Part shown: positions 44,069 through 51,896 of the stretch, in pieces
How positions within the stretch are numbered: the stretch's first letter is position 1
Layout: the number at the start of each line of letters is the position of its first letter
Assembly: GCF_025515275.1 (NCBI RefSeq)
Contig: NZ_JAOPFU010000032.1
Coordinates: 1 to 51,896 of the forward strand
Source: Catenovulum sp. 2E275
GTDB taxonomy: Bacteria; Pseudomonadota; Gammaproteobacteria; Enterobacterales; Alteromonadaceae
DNA: 51,896 nucleotides
Direction: 5' to 3'
Notes under the pieces: generated by a model
Seen by the model: the letters and a program-made list of their open reading frames with translations, nothing else
Database searches by the model: none
Told to the model about the DNA's origin: nothing
Translations under genes and position numbers: made by a program

Positions 44069-47000
44069 AAAACAACTCGCTTATGTAATGACTGAACAGA
44101 GTTAACTGTGTTTCTATCATCAGCAGAGTGTGCCATACAAGTTGCAAAAGCAGCATTTAAAGTAGTTGTGTACTTAACTTTGTAGCGTAAAGCACCACGA
44201 CGAATTGGTACAGAATCAGTAATAGCCTGACGACCTTCTGTTGTGTTGACAATATAGTCATACTCACCGTTTTTAATACGGTCAACAATATGCGGACGGC
44301 CTTCTGATACTTTATTAACAACTCTAACTTCAATGCCAGCCGCTTCTAATAAAGTAGCTGTGCCTTTAGTCGCATCAATTGAGTAACCCATTTTTGTCAG
44401 TGTTTTTGCTAACTCAGCAACACGCGGCTTATCGCCTTCACGTACCGAAATTAACACTCTACCTGTTTTAGGAACGGTTTCACCAGCACCTAAACAAGAT
44501 TTAGCAAACGCTTCTGCAAACGTATCGCCTACACCCATAACTTCACCGGTTGAACGCATTTCAGGACCTAAAATAGGATCAACGCCCGGGAATTTATTAA
44601 ATGGAATAACCACTTCTTTAACTGAGTAATAAGGTGGAATAATTTCTTTTGTTACACCTTGTTGTGCCAAAGACTGACCAACCATAACACGCGCAGCTAC
44701 TTTAGCTAATGGCACACTGGTCGCTTTAGAAACAAAAGGAACAGTACGTGCAGCACGCGGGTTTACTTCAATTAAATAAATTTCGTTATCTTTAATCGCA
44801 AATTGGGTATTCATTAAGCCCACTACGTTTAATTCAAACGCTAATTTTTTAACCTGATCGCGTAATCTGTCTTTGATCTCTTCAGTTAAAGAGTACGGAG
44901 GTAATGAACAGGCTGAGTCACCAGAGTGAACACCCGCTTGCTCGATATGCTCCATAATACCGCCGATAACAACCTGCTCACCATCACAAATTGCGTCGAT
45001 ATCAACTTCAATTGCACCATCTAAGAAACGATCTAACAATACAGGTGAATCATTTGATACTTGTACTGCATCGTTTAAATAACGCTTTAAGTCACTTACA
45101 TCGTAAACAATTTCCATTGCACGACCACCTAAAACATAAGATGGGCGAACCACTAACGGGAAGCCAATATCTTTTGCTTTAGTTAACGCTTCTTCGATAT
45201 TTTTAACTGTTGCGTTTTCAGGCTGTTTTAACCCTAAACGATCAACCGCTTGTTGGAAACGCTCACGGTCTTCTGCACGGTCAATTGCATCCGGTGAAGT
45301 ACCAATTACAGGTACACCAGCCGCTTCTAACGCACGCGCTAATTTAAGCGGAGTTTGACCACCGTATTGAACAATCACACCTTTTGGCTTTTCAATACGA
45401 ACAATTTCTAATACATCTTCAAGCGTGACTGGCTCAAAATATAAACGGTCAGATGTATCATAGTCAGTTGAAACTGTCTCTGGGTTACAGTTAACCATGA
45501 TAGTTTCATAACCGTCTTCACGTAATGCCATAGACGCATGAACACAGCAATAATCAAACTCGATACCTTGGCCGATACGGTTTGGACCACCACCTAATAC
45601 AATAATTTTGTCTCTGTTGCTAACGTTTGCTTCACACTCTTCATCATACGTTGAGTACATATAAGCAGTAGTGGTTGCAAATTCAGCCGCACAAGTATCA
45701 ACTCGTTTGTAAACCGGGAAAATATCCAGTTGTTGACGCTTTTTGCGAACCTCGCCTTCAGCAACACCGATTAGATCAGCGATACGCTTATCAGCAAAAC
45801 CTTTGCGTTTTAAAGCTACTAAAAACTCTTTAGTTAAACCGGCTAATCCTTTTTCAGAAATTTGTTTTTCTGATTTGATAATGTCTTCGATTTGAACCAA
45901 AAACCAAGGATCAATTTTAGTAATTGCAAAGATTTCATCTAGTGACCAACCAGAACGGAACGCATCCGCAATGTACCAAATACGATCGGCACCCGGCTCT
46001 TTTAATTCGTGACGAATTTTAGCCTGAGCTTCTGAATCATCTAAATCAATAATAGGGTCAAAACCGGATACCCCGATTTCTAAACCACGCAATGCTTTTT
46101 GCATTGACTCTTGCTGATTACGACCAATCGCCATTACTTCACCAACAGATTTCATCTGAGTGGTTAATCTGTCGTTTGCACCGGCAAATTTTTCGAAGTT
46201 AAATCTTGGGATCTTAGTGACAACATAGTCAATTGAAGGTTCAAATGACGCAGGGGTTAAACCATTGGTAATGTCGTTTGCTAATTCATCTAAGGTATAA
46301 CCTACAGCTAATTTAGCTGCGATTTTAGCAATTGGGAAACCCGTTGCTTTAGACGCTAACGCAGATGAACGCGATACACGTGGATTCATTTCAATAATAA
46401 CCATACGGCCATTATCTGGATTAATACCAAACTGAACGTTAGAACCACCCGTTTCAACACCAATCTCACGCAATACAGCCATAGAGGCAATACGCATAAT
46501 TTGATATTCTTTATCAGTTAAAGTTTGCGCAGGTGCAACGGTAATTGAGTCACCAGTATGAACCCCCATAGGGTCGAAGTTTTCAATCGAACAAACAATA
46601 ATACAGTTATCGTTTTTGTCGCGAACCACTTCCATTTCATACTCTTTCCAACCAATTAATGATTCATCAATCAATAATTCGCTGGTTGGCGATAAATCTA
46701 AACCACGGGTACAGATTTCTTCAAATTCTTCGATATTGTAAGCAATACCGCCGCCTGAACCACCCATAGTGAATGACGGACGAATAATACAAGGAAATCC
46801 AATACGCGATAATACATCAAGCGCTTCATCCATTGAGTGCGCAGTTTCTGCACGTGGACACTCAAGGCCGATGTTTTTCATCGCTTTGTCAAAACGCTCA
46901 CGGTTTTCTGCTTTATCAATCGCATCAGCAGTTGCACCAATTAACTCACAACCAAATTTAGCTAACACACCGTGTTTATCTAAATCTAATGCACAGTTTA

Positions 47001-47286
47001 ATGCAGTTTGACCACCCATAGTTGGCAATACTGCATCTGGGCGCTCTTCTTCAATAATTTTAGCAACCACTTCCCAGTGAATTGGCTCAATGTAAGTTGC
47101 ATCAGCCATTTCAGGGTCAGTCATAATAGTTGCAGGGTTAGAGTTAACTAAAATAACTCGATAACCTTCTTCGCGTAATGCTTTACAGGCCTGAGTGCCT
47201 GAATAGTCAAATTCACAGGCCTGACCAATTACAATTGGTCCAGCGCCTAGAATCAAAATGCTTTTTATATCAGTACGTTTTGGCAT
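44065..47286 (-). CDS. carB: Carbamoyl-phosphate synthase large subunit
   Basis: CarB uses ammonia from CarA, bicarbonate and two ATP to make carbamoyl phosphate for arginine and pyrimidines. At 1073 residues it equals the E. coli protein. Two ATP-grasp halves are visible (first with [17 protein letters not shown] and [16 protein letters not shown]; second with [20 protein letters not shown] and [16 protein letters not shown]). The C-terminal allosteric methylglyoxal-synthase-like domain starts near 935 ([14 protein letters not shown]). It begins 24 bases after carA. Confidence 0.98.
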   Translation of the reverse strand: MPKRTDIKSILILGAGPIVIGQACEFDYSGTQACKALREEGYRVILVNSNPATIMTDPEMADATYIEPIHWEVVAKIIEEERPDAVLPTMGGQTALNCALDLDKHGVLAKFGCELIGATADAIDKAENRERFDKAMKNIGLECPRAETAHSMDEALDVLSRIGFPCIIRPSFTMGGSGGGIAYNIEEFEEICTRGLDLSPTSELLIDESLIGWKEYEMEVVRDKNDNCIIVCSIENFDPMGVHTGDSITVAPAQTLTDKEYQIMRIASMAVLREIGVETGGSNVQFGINPDNGRMVIIEMNPRVSRSSALASKATGFPIAKIAAKLAVGYTLDELANDITNGLTPASFEPSIDYVVTKIPRFNFEKFAGANDRLTTQMKSVGEVMAIGRNQQESMQKALRGLEIGVSGFDPIIDLDDSEAQAKIRHELKEPGADRIWYIADAFRSGWSLDEIFAITKIDPWFLVQIEDIIKSEKQISEKGLAGLTKEFLVALKRKGFADKRIADLIGVAEGEVRKKRQQLDIFPVYKRVDTCAAEFATTTAYMYSTYDEECEANVSNRDKIIVLGGGPNRIGQGIEFDYCCVHASMALREDGYETIMVNCNPETVSTDYDTSDRLYFEPVTLEDVLEIVRIEKPKGVIVQYGGQTPLKLARALEAAGVPVIGTSPDAIDRAEDRERFQQAVDRLGLKQPENATVKNIEEALTKAKDIGFPLVVRPSYVLGGRAMEIVYDVSDLKRYLNDAVQVSNDSPVLLDRFLDGAIEVDIDAICDGEQVVIGGIMEHIEQAGVHSGDSACSLPPYSLTEEIKDRLRDQVKKLAFELNVVGLMNTQFAIKDNEIYLIEVNPRAARTVPFVSKATSVPLAKVAARVMVGQSLAQQGVTKEIIPPYYSVKEVVIPFNKFPGVDPILGPEMRSTGEVMGVGDTFAEAFAKSCLGAGETVPKTGRVLISVREGDKPRVAELAKTLTKMGYSIDATKGTATLLEAAGIEVRVVNKVSEGRPHIVDRIKNGEYDYIVNTTEGRQAITDSVPIRRGALRYKVKYTTTLNAAFATCMAHSADDRNTVNSVQSLHKRVVL

Positions 47287-47310
47287 CTCTAGTATCTCTG
47301 TTTGGCTCGT

Positions 47311-48435
47311 TTATTTAGCTTGCTTAATCAGCTCGATAAAATGATCAAATAAATCTGCGGCTTCATGTGGACCCGGGCTTGCTTCAGGGTGACCTTGGAA
47401 ACTAAATGCAGGCTTATCTGTACGGTGAATACCTTGCAGTGATCCATCGAATAAAGACTTATGAGTTGCTTTTAAATTAGCAGGTAAAGTAGCTTCATCA
47501 ACCGCAAAACCGTGGTTTTGGCTGGTAATCATAACCACTTTTGAATCTAAGTCCTGAACCGGATGGTTTGCACCGTGGTGACCAAATTTCATTTTTACCG
47601 TTTTAGCACCACTGGCTAACGCTAATAACTGATGGCCTAAACAAATACCAAATACCGGAATATCAGTTTCTAAAATTTCTTTGATTGCAGCAATTGCATA
47701 ATCACACGGCTCAGGATCACCAGGGCCATTTGATAAGAAGATCCCATCAGGGTTCATTGCAAGCACTTCGCTTGCAGGCGTTTTAGCTGGTACTACAGTT
47801 AAATCACAACCGCGCTCAACTAACATACGTAAAATATTACGTTTTACACCAAAGTCATAAGCAACCACTTTAAAAGGCTTATCAGTTGGCTCAGCGTAAG
47901 CTTCTTGGCTTAAAGCCCAAGTTGTCTGATTCCATTGATAAGATTCTTTTGTCGTTACTTCTTTGGCTAAATCCATGCCTTTTAATCCAGGGAAAGCTTT
48001 TGCTTGCGCTAATGCTTTTTCTGCATCATCACCAGTAATTAAACAACCGTTCTGAGCACCTTTTTCACGTAAAACACGCGTTAATTTACGCGTATCAATG
48101 TCAGCAATTGCAACAATGTTACGTTGTTTTAAGTAGTCAGATAAACTTTGTTGATTACGAAAGTTTGACGCAAGTAGTGGTAAATCACGAATAACTAACC
48201 CTTTTGCCCAAATATGAGCAGACTCTTCGTCTTCTGGGTTTGTACCTGTGTTTCCAATATGCGGGTATGTTAGAGTAACAATTTGCTCCGCATACGATGG
48301 ATCAGTCAAAATTTCCTGATAACCAGTCATTGAAGTGTTAAATACTACTTCACCAACTGACATCCCCTCAGCACCAATTGAAGTGCCCTTGAATACAGTA
48401 CCATCTTCAAGTACTAACAAGGCGGTTTCAGCCAA
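47311..48435 (-). CDS. carA: Carbamoyl-phosphate synthase small (glutaminase) subunit
   Basis: CarA hydrolyses glutamine and channels ammonia to CarB. The 374-residue protein has the N-terminal CPSase domain ([37 protein letters not shown]) and a class-I glutaminase domain with the nucleophile in [13 protein letters not shown] (Cys about residue 267) and [13 protein letters not shown] carrying the His-Glu pair. The start is TTG at 48435, five bases after a perfect AGGAGG. A UUG start for carA is also known in E. coli, so it looks like an old feature. A terminator-like hairpin lies directly upstream. Confidence 0.97.
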   Translation of the reverse strand: MAETALLVLEDGTVFKGTSIGAEGMSVGEVVFNTSMTGYQEILTDPSYAEQIVTLTYPHIGNTGTNPEDEESAHIWAKGLVIRDLPLLASNFRNQQSLSDYLKQRNIVAIADIDTRKLTRVLREKGAQNGCLITGDDAEKALAQAKAFPGLKGMDLAKEVTTKESYQWNQTTWALSQEAYAEPTDKPFKVVAYDFGVKRNILRMLVERGCDLTVVPAKTPASEVLAMNPDGIFLSNGPGDPEPCDYAIAAIKEILETDIPVFGICLGHQLLALASGAKTVKMKFGHHGANHPVQDLDSKVVMITSQNHGFAVDEATLPANLKATHKSLFDGSLQGIHRTDKPAFSFQGHPEASPGPHEAADLFDHFIELIKQAK

Positions 48436-48823
48436 AACGACCTCCTGAACATTAAAAAACGGGTGCTATTTTAAACAGCTGCCCGTTTTCAGAATTCTGC
48501 GAATGCGATTTTAAAATCGCGTATGTAAATCTTGTCTATTCTAGATGATTTAACTTTAATTGGCTATTAAAAATTACAAAACTTAGTGAAATAATGCCTT
48601 ATCAGCTAAATTTTAATAAAACAGACAAAACAGACAAAACAGACACTTTTCATTAAAATTTATCTAACAGCTATATTTCTCTTAAACTCGTTTTTAAAAC
48701 CAATAATTAACCATAAAAAACAATCAATTAAATATCTAACCTATCAGTTAAAAAAAATCCCGGAGTGATATAAAGCACTTCGGGATTAATTTTGATGCGA
48801 TTAAAAAGTGATCTAATTAAAAA
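48436..48823. promoter_or_regulatory. carA leader and dapB-carA intergenic region (388 bp)
   Basis: Reading towards carA, the region contains a three-fold 9-base tandem repeat (TGTCTGTTT type, about 48620-48648), a perfect 16-bp palindrome GCGATTTTAAAATCGC (48505-48520), a 10-bp palindrome CAGAATTCTG (48490-48499) and a hairpin AAAACGGG/CCCGTTTT (about 48454-48488) followed by T6. That hairpin ends only a few bases before the AGGAGG of carA, so it could act as an attenuator or block ribosome access. No clear -35/-10 pair was chosen. The dapB terminator lies at the far end. Confidence 0.5.
48756..48787 (-). terminator. Intrinsic terminator of dapB
   Basis: A 12-bp stem with one mismatch (AATCCCGgAGTG / CACTtCGGGATT) has an 8-base loop and is followed on the reverse strand by a T8 run. 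It begins 37 bases past the dapB stop. Confidence 0.88.
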
Positions 48824-49627
48824 TTAATCTTTAAGACCCAAAACATCCTGCATATCATATTTTGCAACAGGTTTACCGGCAAGCCAGTGTGCGGCTCTAA
48901 CCGCACCTTTAGCAAAAGTTAAACGACTAGACGCTTTGTGTGTAATCTCGATACGTTCACCAATATCAGCAAACATAGCAGTATGCTCACCCACTATATC
49001 ACCCGCTCTAATAGTAGCAAAGCCTATGGTATTTGGATCGCGCTCACCAGTATTTCCTTCACGGCCATAAATCGCACATTCATCTAAATCGCGCTTTAAA
49101 GTGTCAGCAATTACTTGGCCCAAAGCTAAAGCTGTACCAGATGGTGCATCTTTTTTATATCTGTGGTGCGCTTCCCAAATTTCAATATCAGTATAGTCAC
49201 CCATTACTTTTGCTGCGGTTTCGAGCAGTTTAAATAATAAATTTACCCCAACACTCATATTTGCAGCAAACACCACCGGAATCTGTTTACCTGCTTCATC
49301 AATTTGTGCCAATTGTTCTTTATTAAAACCAGTTGTCCCAATCACCACTGGTTTTTTATTGGCTACACACCATTTAATATTTTCAATACTGGCATCTGGT
49401 AAAGTAAAGTCGATATAAACATCGGCTAATTCAGTTTGTGCAGTTAAGCTGGTTGTGGTGAGCTCTAGTTTGCCAATACCCGCAATTTCACCCACATCCA
49501 TCCCTAAAAATGCCGAACTCTCACGCACAATTGCCTGACTTAACTCAACTTCGTCATTTAATTTGCATGCTTCAATTAATGCACGCCCCATTCGGCCGTT
49601 ACTGCCAAAAATGCCAATTTTTGTCAT
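48824..49627 (-). CDS. dapB: 4-hydroxy-tetrahydrodipicolinate reductase
   Basis: DapB makes tetrahydrodipicolinate in lysine and diaminopimelate synthesis. The 267-residue protein has the Rossmann motif [15 protein letters not shown] (about 4-18), [35 protein letters not shown] and the substrate loop [15 protein letters not shown] (about 155-169) with catalytic His and Lys. In Pseudomonas dapB precedes carA next to dnaJ; here dnaK/dnaJ are absent and a flavin reductase gene lies upstream on the same strand. Confidence 0.97.
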   Translation of the reverse strand: MTKIGIFGSNGRMGRALIEACKLNDEVELSQAIVRESSAFLGMDVGEIAGIGKLELTTTSLTAQTELADVYIDFTLPDASIENIKWCVANKKPVVIGTTGFNKEQLAQIDEAGKQIPVVFAANMSVGVNLLFKLLETAAKVMGDYTDIEIWEAHHRYKKDAPSGTALALGQVIADTLKRDLDECAIYGREGNTGERDPNTIGFATIRAGDIVGEHTAMFADIGERIEITHKASSRLTFAKGAVRAAHWLAGKPVAKYDMQDVLGLKD

Positions 49628-49722
49628 TTTATCAAAACCTGTTTTCTTAAATTGCGCGCATTTTAGACGTATGCGCTGCGAATTTAAATGTTTAATCTAA
49701 ATTTATTCTTTTTAGGATAAGG

Positions 49723-50325
49723 TTATTCCGGCTTTAATACATCTGAAATTGCTGAATATTCCATTCCGCCTAAACGAGCCAGCGGGTTAATTTTCTGACT
49801 GTCGATTTTTAATCTAGCGCCATCTTGGCTCACTGCATCATCACGAATATAAGCTTGTTTAATTTCGGCAAAAACTAACGACATAGGTTTGTCACCAATT
49901 TCGTCCACTTTATAAAGTTCACAACCAAACGCGACAGGTGCATGAGCTAAACGAGGTAAAGTAAAGCCGGTAAATTCGGTTAGCTTAATATTATATTCAT
50001 CTATTTCTGAATGCCCCGGCGGTAAATCTGTACCGGTTTGATGAACCTGATTAATCTGTTCTGCACTGGCTATATGGATCACACATTTTTGAGTTCGCAG
50101 CACATTAGTTAGTGAATCTTTGTGACTACCATCCCGACGTTTTCCAGCGCTATACATCAGCAAAGGCGGCTCAGAACCAATTGCATTAAAAAACGAGTAA
50201 GGCGCTAAATTAAAAGATTCGTTTTGGTTTTCAGATAATACCCATGCAATTGGTCTAGGCAAAATCGTTTGGGTCATCAAAAAATAAGCTTGAGTCGGGC
50301 TTATCTCTGAAAAATTAATTAACAT
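49723..50325 (-). CDS. Flavin reductase family protein (FMN-binding split barrel)
   Basis: The product of about 200 residues matches the DIM6/NTAB flavin-reductase-like family. It has ILPRPIAWVLSENQNESFNLAPYSFFNAIGSEPPLLMYS near the start (flavin-binding strands), HKDSLTNVLRTQKCVIHIAS, and a C-terminal DPLARLGGMEYS-like stretch (NPLARLGGMEYS here). Members bind FMN and often supply reduced flavin or act on unknown substrates; no partner oxygenase is adjacent. ATG 50325 has GGA six bases upstream and is preferred to the ATG at 50331, which GGA abuts. Confidence 0.85.
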   Translation of the reverse strand: MLINFSEISPTQAYFLMTQTILPRPIAWVLSENQNESFNLAPYSFFNAIGSEPPLLMYSAGKRRDGSHKDSLTNVLRTQKCVIHIASAEQINQVHQTGTDLPPGHSEIDEYNIKLTEFTGFTLPRLAHAPVAFGCELYKVDEIGDKPMSLVFAEIKQAYIRDDAVSQDGARLKIDSQKINPLARLGGMEYSAISDVLKPE

Positions 50326-50468
50326 AAACATTCCGTTTGAATTATTTTGAATAAAAATGAGTTTAAAGCTATCCCCATGCTACTTCAAGATGCATGTTTC
50401 AGTGTTGATACAGCTAAGGTATAATGCCGCTTTTACTTATTTTGTTTTATTGATTTTCAGGAAGTAGC

Positions 50469-51260
50469 ATGCGATCAGATTCTTTTGAAAACCGTTTTAA
50501 CGGCAGCCAGCGTTTATATGGTCATCAAGGCGTTAAACAATTGAGTCAGGCTCATGTTGCTGTGGTTGGTTTAGGCGGTGTTGGCACTTGGGTAGTGGAA
50601 GCTTTAGCCCGCACTGCGGTTGGTCAACTTTCGTTATTTGATTTGGACGATATTTGTGTCTCAAATACCAACCGCCAACTGCATGCGATTACTGGCCAAT
50701 ACGGCCAGTCGAAAGTAGAAGCAATGGCAAACCGAGTCAAAGCAATTAATCCTCAATGTACAATTAATCAAATTGAAGATTTTGTAACGCCAGATAATGT
50801 CCGCGAGCTATTTTCTACCGGTTTAGATTTTGTAGTGGATGCAACCGACAATGTAAAAGCTAAATCGGCCATGATTGCATGGTGTAAACGTAATAAAGTT
50901 AAAATTATAACCATTGGTGGTGCGGGCGGCCAGCTTGACCCAAGCCAGATTAAAATTGGTGATTTGGCTAAAACAATTCAAGATCCACTGCTTGCTAAAG
51001 TGCGTAACCAACTACGCCGGGATTATAATTTTTCTAAAAATCCAAAACGAAAATTTGGGGTAGATGCGATTTATTCCACCGAGCAATTAAAATATCCAAC
51101 CGATAATGGCGGCGTATGCCTGCAAAAACCAGAAACAGATGGCCCAGCCCGATTAGATTGTGCAACCGGTTTTGGCGCCTCAACAGTTGTTACTGGCAGT
51201 TTTGGTTTTTTTGCCGCATCCGTTGTGATTAACAAACTCAGCCAACCCGCTAAAAGTTAA
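50469..51260 (+). CDS. tcdA: tRNA threonylcarbamoyladenosine dehydratase
   Basis: TcdA (CsdL/YgdL) is an E1-like enzyme that cyclises t6A37 of ANN-decoding tRNAs with ATP. The 263-residue protein has RFNGSQRLYGHQGVKQLSQAHVAVVGLGGVGTWVVEALART with the nucleotide-binding glycine loop near 34-42, DLDDICVSNTNRQLHA, the DATDNVKAKSAMIAWC segment, and a C-terminal Cys in ARLDCATGFGAS. AGGAAGTAGC precedes the ATG. In E. coli the gene lies near csdA/csdE; those are not in this window. Confidence 0.95.
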   Translation: MRSDSFENRFNGSQRLYGHQGVKQLSQAHVAVVGLGGVGTWVVEALARTAVGQLSLFDLDDICVSNTNRQLHAITGQYGQSKVEAMANRVKAINPQCTINQIEDFVTPDNVRELFSTGLDFVVDATDNVKAKSAMIAWCKRNKVKIITIGGAGGQLDPSQIKIGDLAKTIQDPLLAKVRNQLRRDYNFSKNPKRKFGVDAIYSTEQLKYPTDNGGVCLQKPETDGPARLDCATGFGASTVVTGSFGFFAASVVINKLSQPAKS

Positions 51261-51436
51261 ATTAAAACAAAAGTAAAGATTCTGTCAGCGTGTAAATTAA
51301 CTGTAAATCCGCTATCCGCCAATTCAATTGCAGACTAAATTAATCAAGCAACCCAAGCGAATAGCCCAAGTTGAGTTTATACCTGTGTTCAAGATACACG
51401 GGTATGGATAATCACTCTTTTAAAAGGACAGATTCA

Positions 51437-51643
51437 ATGAAATCAAAACTGATTTGCTCAACCCTATTAATCGCCTTTAGCTGCTCTCAAGCTTATGCCG
51501 GCGATAAAGAAAAAATGCCTAAAGAAGAGCGCAAAGCGCTTATGCAAGAATGTAAAGAAGCCGCAGAGGCAGAAAACATCGACAAAGCAGAACTCAGAAA
51601 ATGGGTTAAACAATGCATTAAAGAAAAAATGAGCCAAAAATAA
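51437..51643 (+). CDS. Small secreted charged protein of unknown function
   Basis: From ATG 51437, with AAAAGGACAGATTCA upstream, the product is 68 residues. It has a typical signal peptide (MKSKLICSTLLIAFSCSQAYA, cleavage after AYA), then a 47-residue mature helix rich in Lys and Glu with two cysteines spaced about 23 residues apart (MQECKEAAEAEN ... WVKQCIKEKM). The Cys-helix pattern loosely recalls PsiF repeats, but the match is weak and no function is assigned. A longer in-frame start at 51371 would cross a hairpin and lacks a signal peptide. It is followed by its own terminator-like hairpin. Confidence 0.7.
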   Translation: MKSKLICSTLLIAFSCSQAYAGDKEKMPKEERKALMQECKEAAEAENIDKAELRKWVKQCIKEKMSQK

Positions 51644-51657
51644 TTTTTAGCTTATAG

Positions 51658-51680
51658 CCGCAAAGCCAAATACTTTGCGG
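51658..51680 (+). terminator. Probable terminator after the small secreted protein gene
   Basis: A perfect 8-bp stem CCGCAAAG/CTTTGCGG with a 7-base loop lies 15 bases after the stop codon and is followed by TTAAGTTTAA. Confidence 0.6.
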
Positions 51681-51714
51681 TTAAGTTTAACCACTTCCAA
51701 ATCGTCTAATCTCA

Positions 51715-51896
51715 TGTATACCCGTGCTATTTTCAAGATGCTTGATTTCAGCCGGAGAAAAAAATGCATGAGACAAGACAAATTGTTGTAGGTATAGTCA
51801 CTCTACATCAAAACAATTTGGCGCAGTATCAGGCATTTTTAGCCCGGCCCTTCGGGAGCTTCACAGCGCTTCCACTACTGCATCATATTGGTTTGA
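51715..51896. repeat. Repeat-like non-coding region at the right edge
   Basis: The stretch opens with TATACCCGTGCTATTTTCAAGATGC, a variant of the motif at 50375-50398 (ATCCCCATGCTACTTCAAGATGC) and of the hairpin at 51378-51404. It continues with an imperfect stem TTGTTGTAG/CTACATCAA (about 51782-51811) and a CCCG/CGGG hairpin (about 51844-51857). No credible open frame is present. This looks like part of a dispersed intergenic repeat continuing beyond the window. Confidence 0.45.

Noticed and set aside
48618-48650. Tandem ACAGACAAA repeats considered as a CRISPR fragment
   Set aside because: The units are only nine bases with no spacers, so this is a short tandem repeat, not a CRISPR array.
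48606-48652. A 15-codon frame upstream of carA (reverse strand) with repeated Val-Cys-Phe codons, considered as an attenuation leader peptide
   Set aside because: There is no ribosome-binding site and the repeated residues have no link to arginine or pyrimidine sensing; the repetition follows from the 9-base tandem repeat.

Overview
The window is a chromosomal segment of a low-GC (roughly 39-40% by eye) gammaproteobacterium. Gene content and order (pspF-sapABCDF divergent from pspABC; dapB, carAB-greA, rlmE-ftsH-folP-glmM-tpiA-secG-tRNALeu-tRNAfMet-rimP-nusA-infB-rbfA-truB-rpsO-pnp; rhombosortase; TyrR with PhhB) point to the Alteromonadales, perhaps an Alteromonadaceae/Catenovulum-type marine bacterium. 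This placement is inference from gene content, not a database result. No phage, IS element, CRISPR array or plasmid module is visible; almost everything is vertically inherited core genome.

Layout. 1-94: the first 31 codons of a ManC-type mannose-1-phosphate guanylyltransferase running off the left edge. 332-4661: a two-gene RND efflux module. 5099-8270: a small glycogen-binding-module protein, cysteine synthase CysK, and a lipoprotein/periplasmic-protein pair of unknown role. 8264-12179: gamma-glutamyltransferase, rhombosortase and a TyrR with an eroded AAA+ domain. 12283-16560: PriC-like protein, BamE, a SulP transporter, RnfH, RatA, SmpB. 16643-19187: YgjV, tRNA-Ser(GGA), NadA, PhhB. 19290-19446: a 157-bp palindromic element. 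19472-27340: the envelope-stress Psp system, with pspABC read leftwards from a sigma-54 promoter and pspF read rightwards in one tightly overlapping operon with sapABCDF. 27583-37452: the pnp/rpsO/truB/rbfA/infB/nusA/rimP transcription-translation operon with its two upstream tRNA genes and secG, followed on the same strand by tpiA, glmM, folP, ftsH and rlmE to 43126. 43215-48435: yhbY (divergent) and carA-carB-greA. 48824-51643: dapB, a flavin reductase, TcdA and a small secreted protein. From about 51715 to the right edge lies repeat-like non-coding DNA.

How the genes work together. The block from rlmE to pnp couples ribosome maturation (RlmE, RimP, RbfA, TruB, S15), translation initiation (IF2, initiator tRNA), transcription elongation (NusA) and RNA decay (PNPase), punctuated by intrinsic terminators at 36517-36541, 31687-31708, 29868-29889 and 27583-27606. 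PspF should activate the sigma-54 promoter of pspABC and is translationally coupled to the Sap transporter. CarAB feeds pyrimidine and arginine synthesis behind a structured leader.

Points most worth a second look: a decayed second initiator-tRNA copy beside the intact gene; SapF with lysine in place of the catalytic Walker-B glutamate; TyrR with a degraded ATPase; PspF with a natural GSFSGA loop; the carA leader with palindromes and a terminator-like hairpin abutting the ribosome-binding site; two perfect 14-bp palindromes in the ratA/smpB divergent region; and the 157-bp palindromic element. No clearly new multi-gene system was found.
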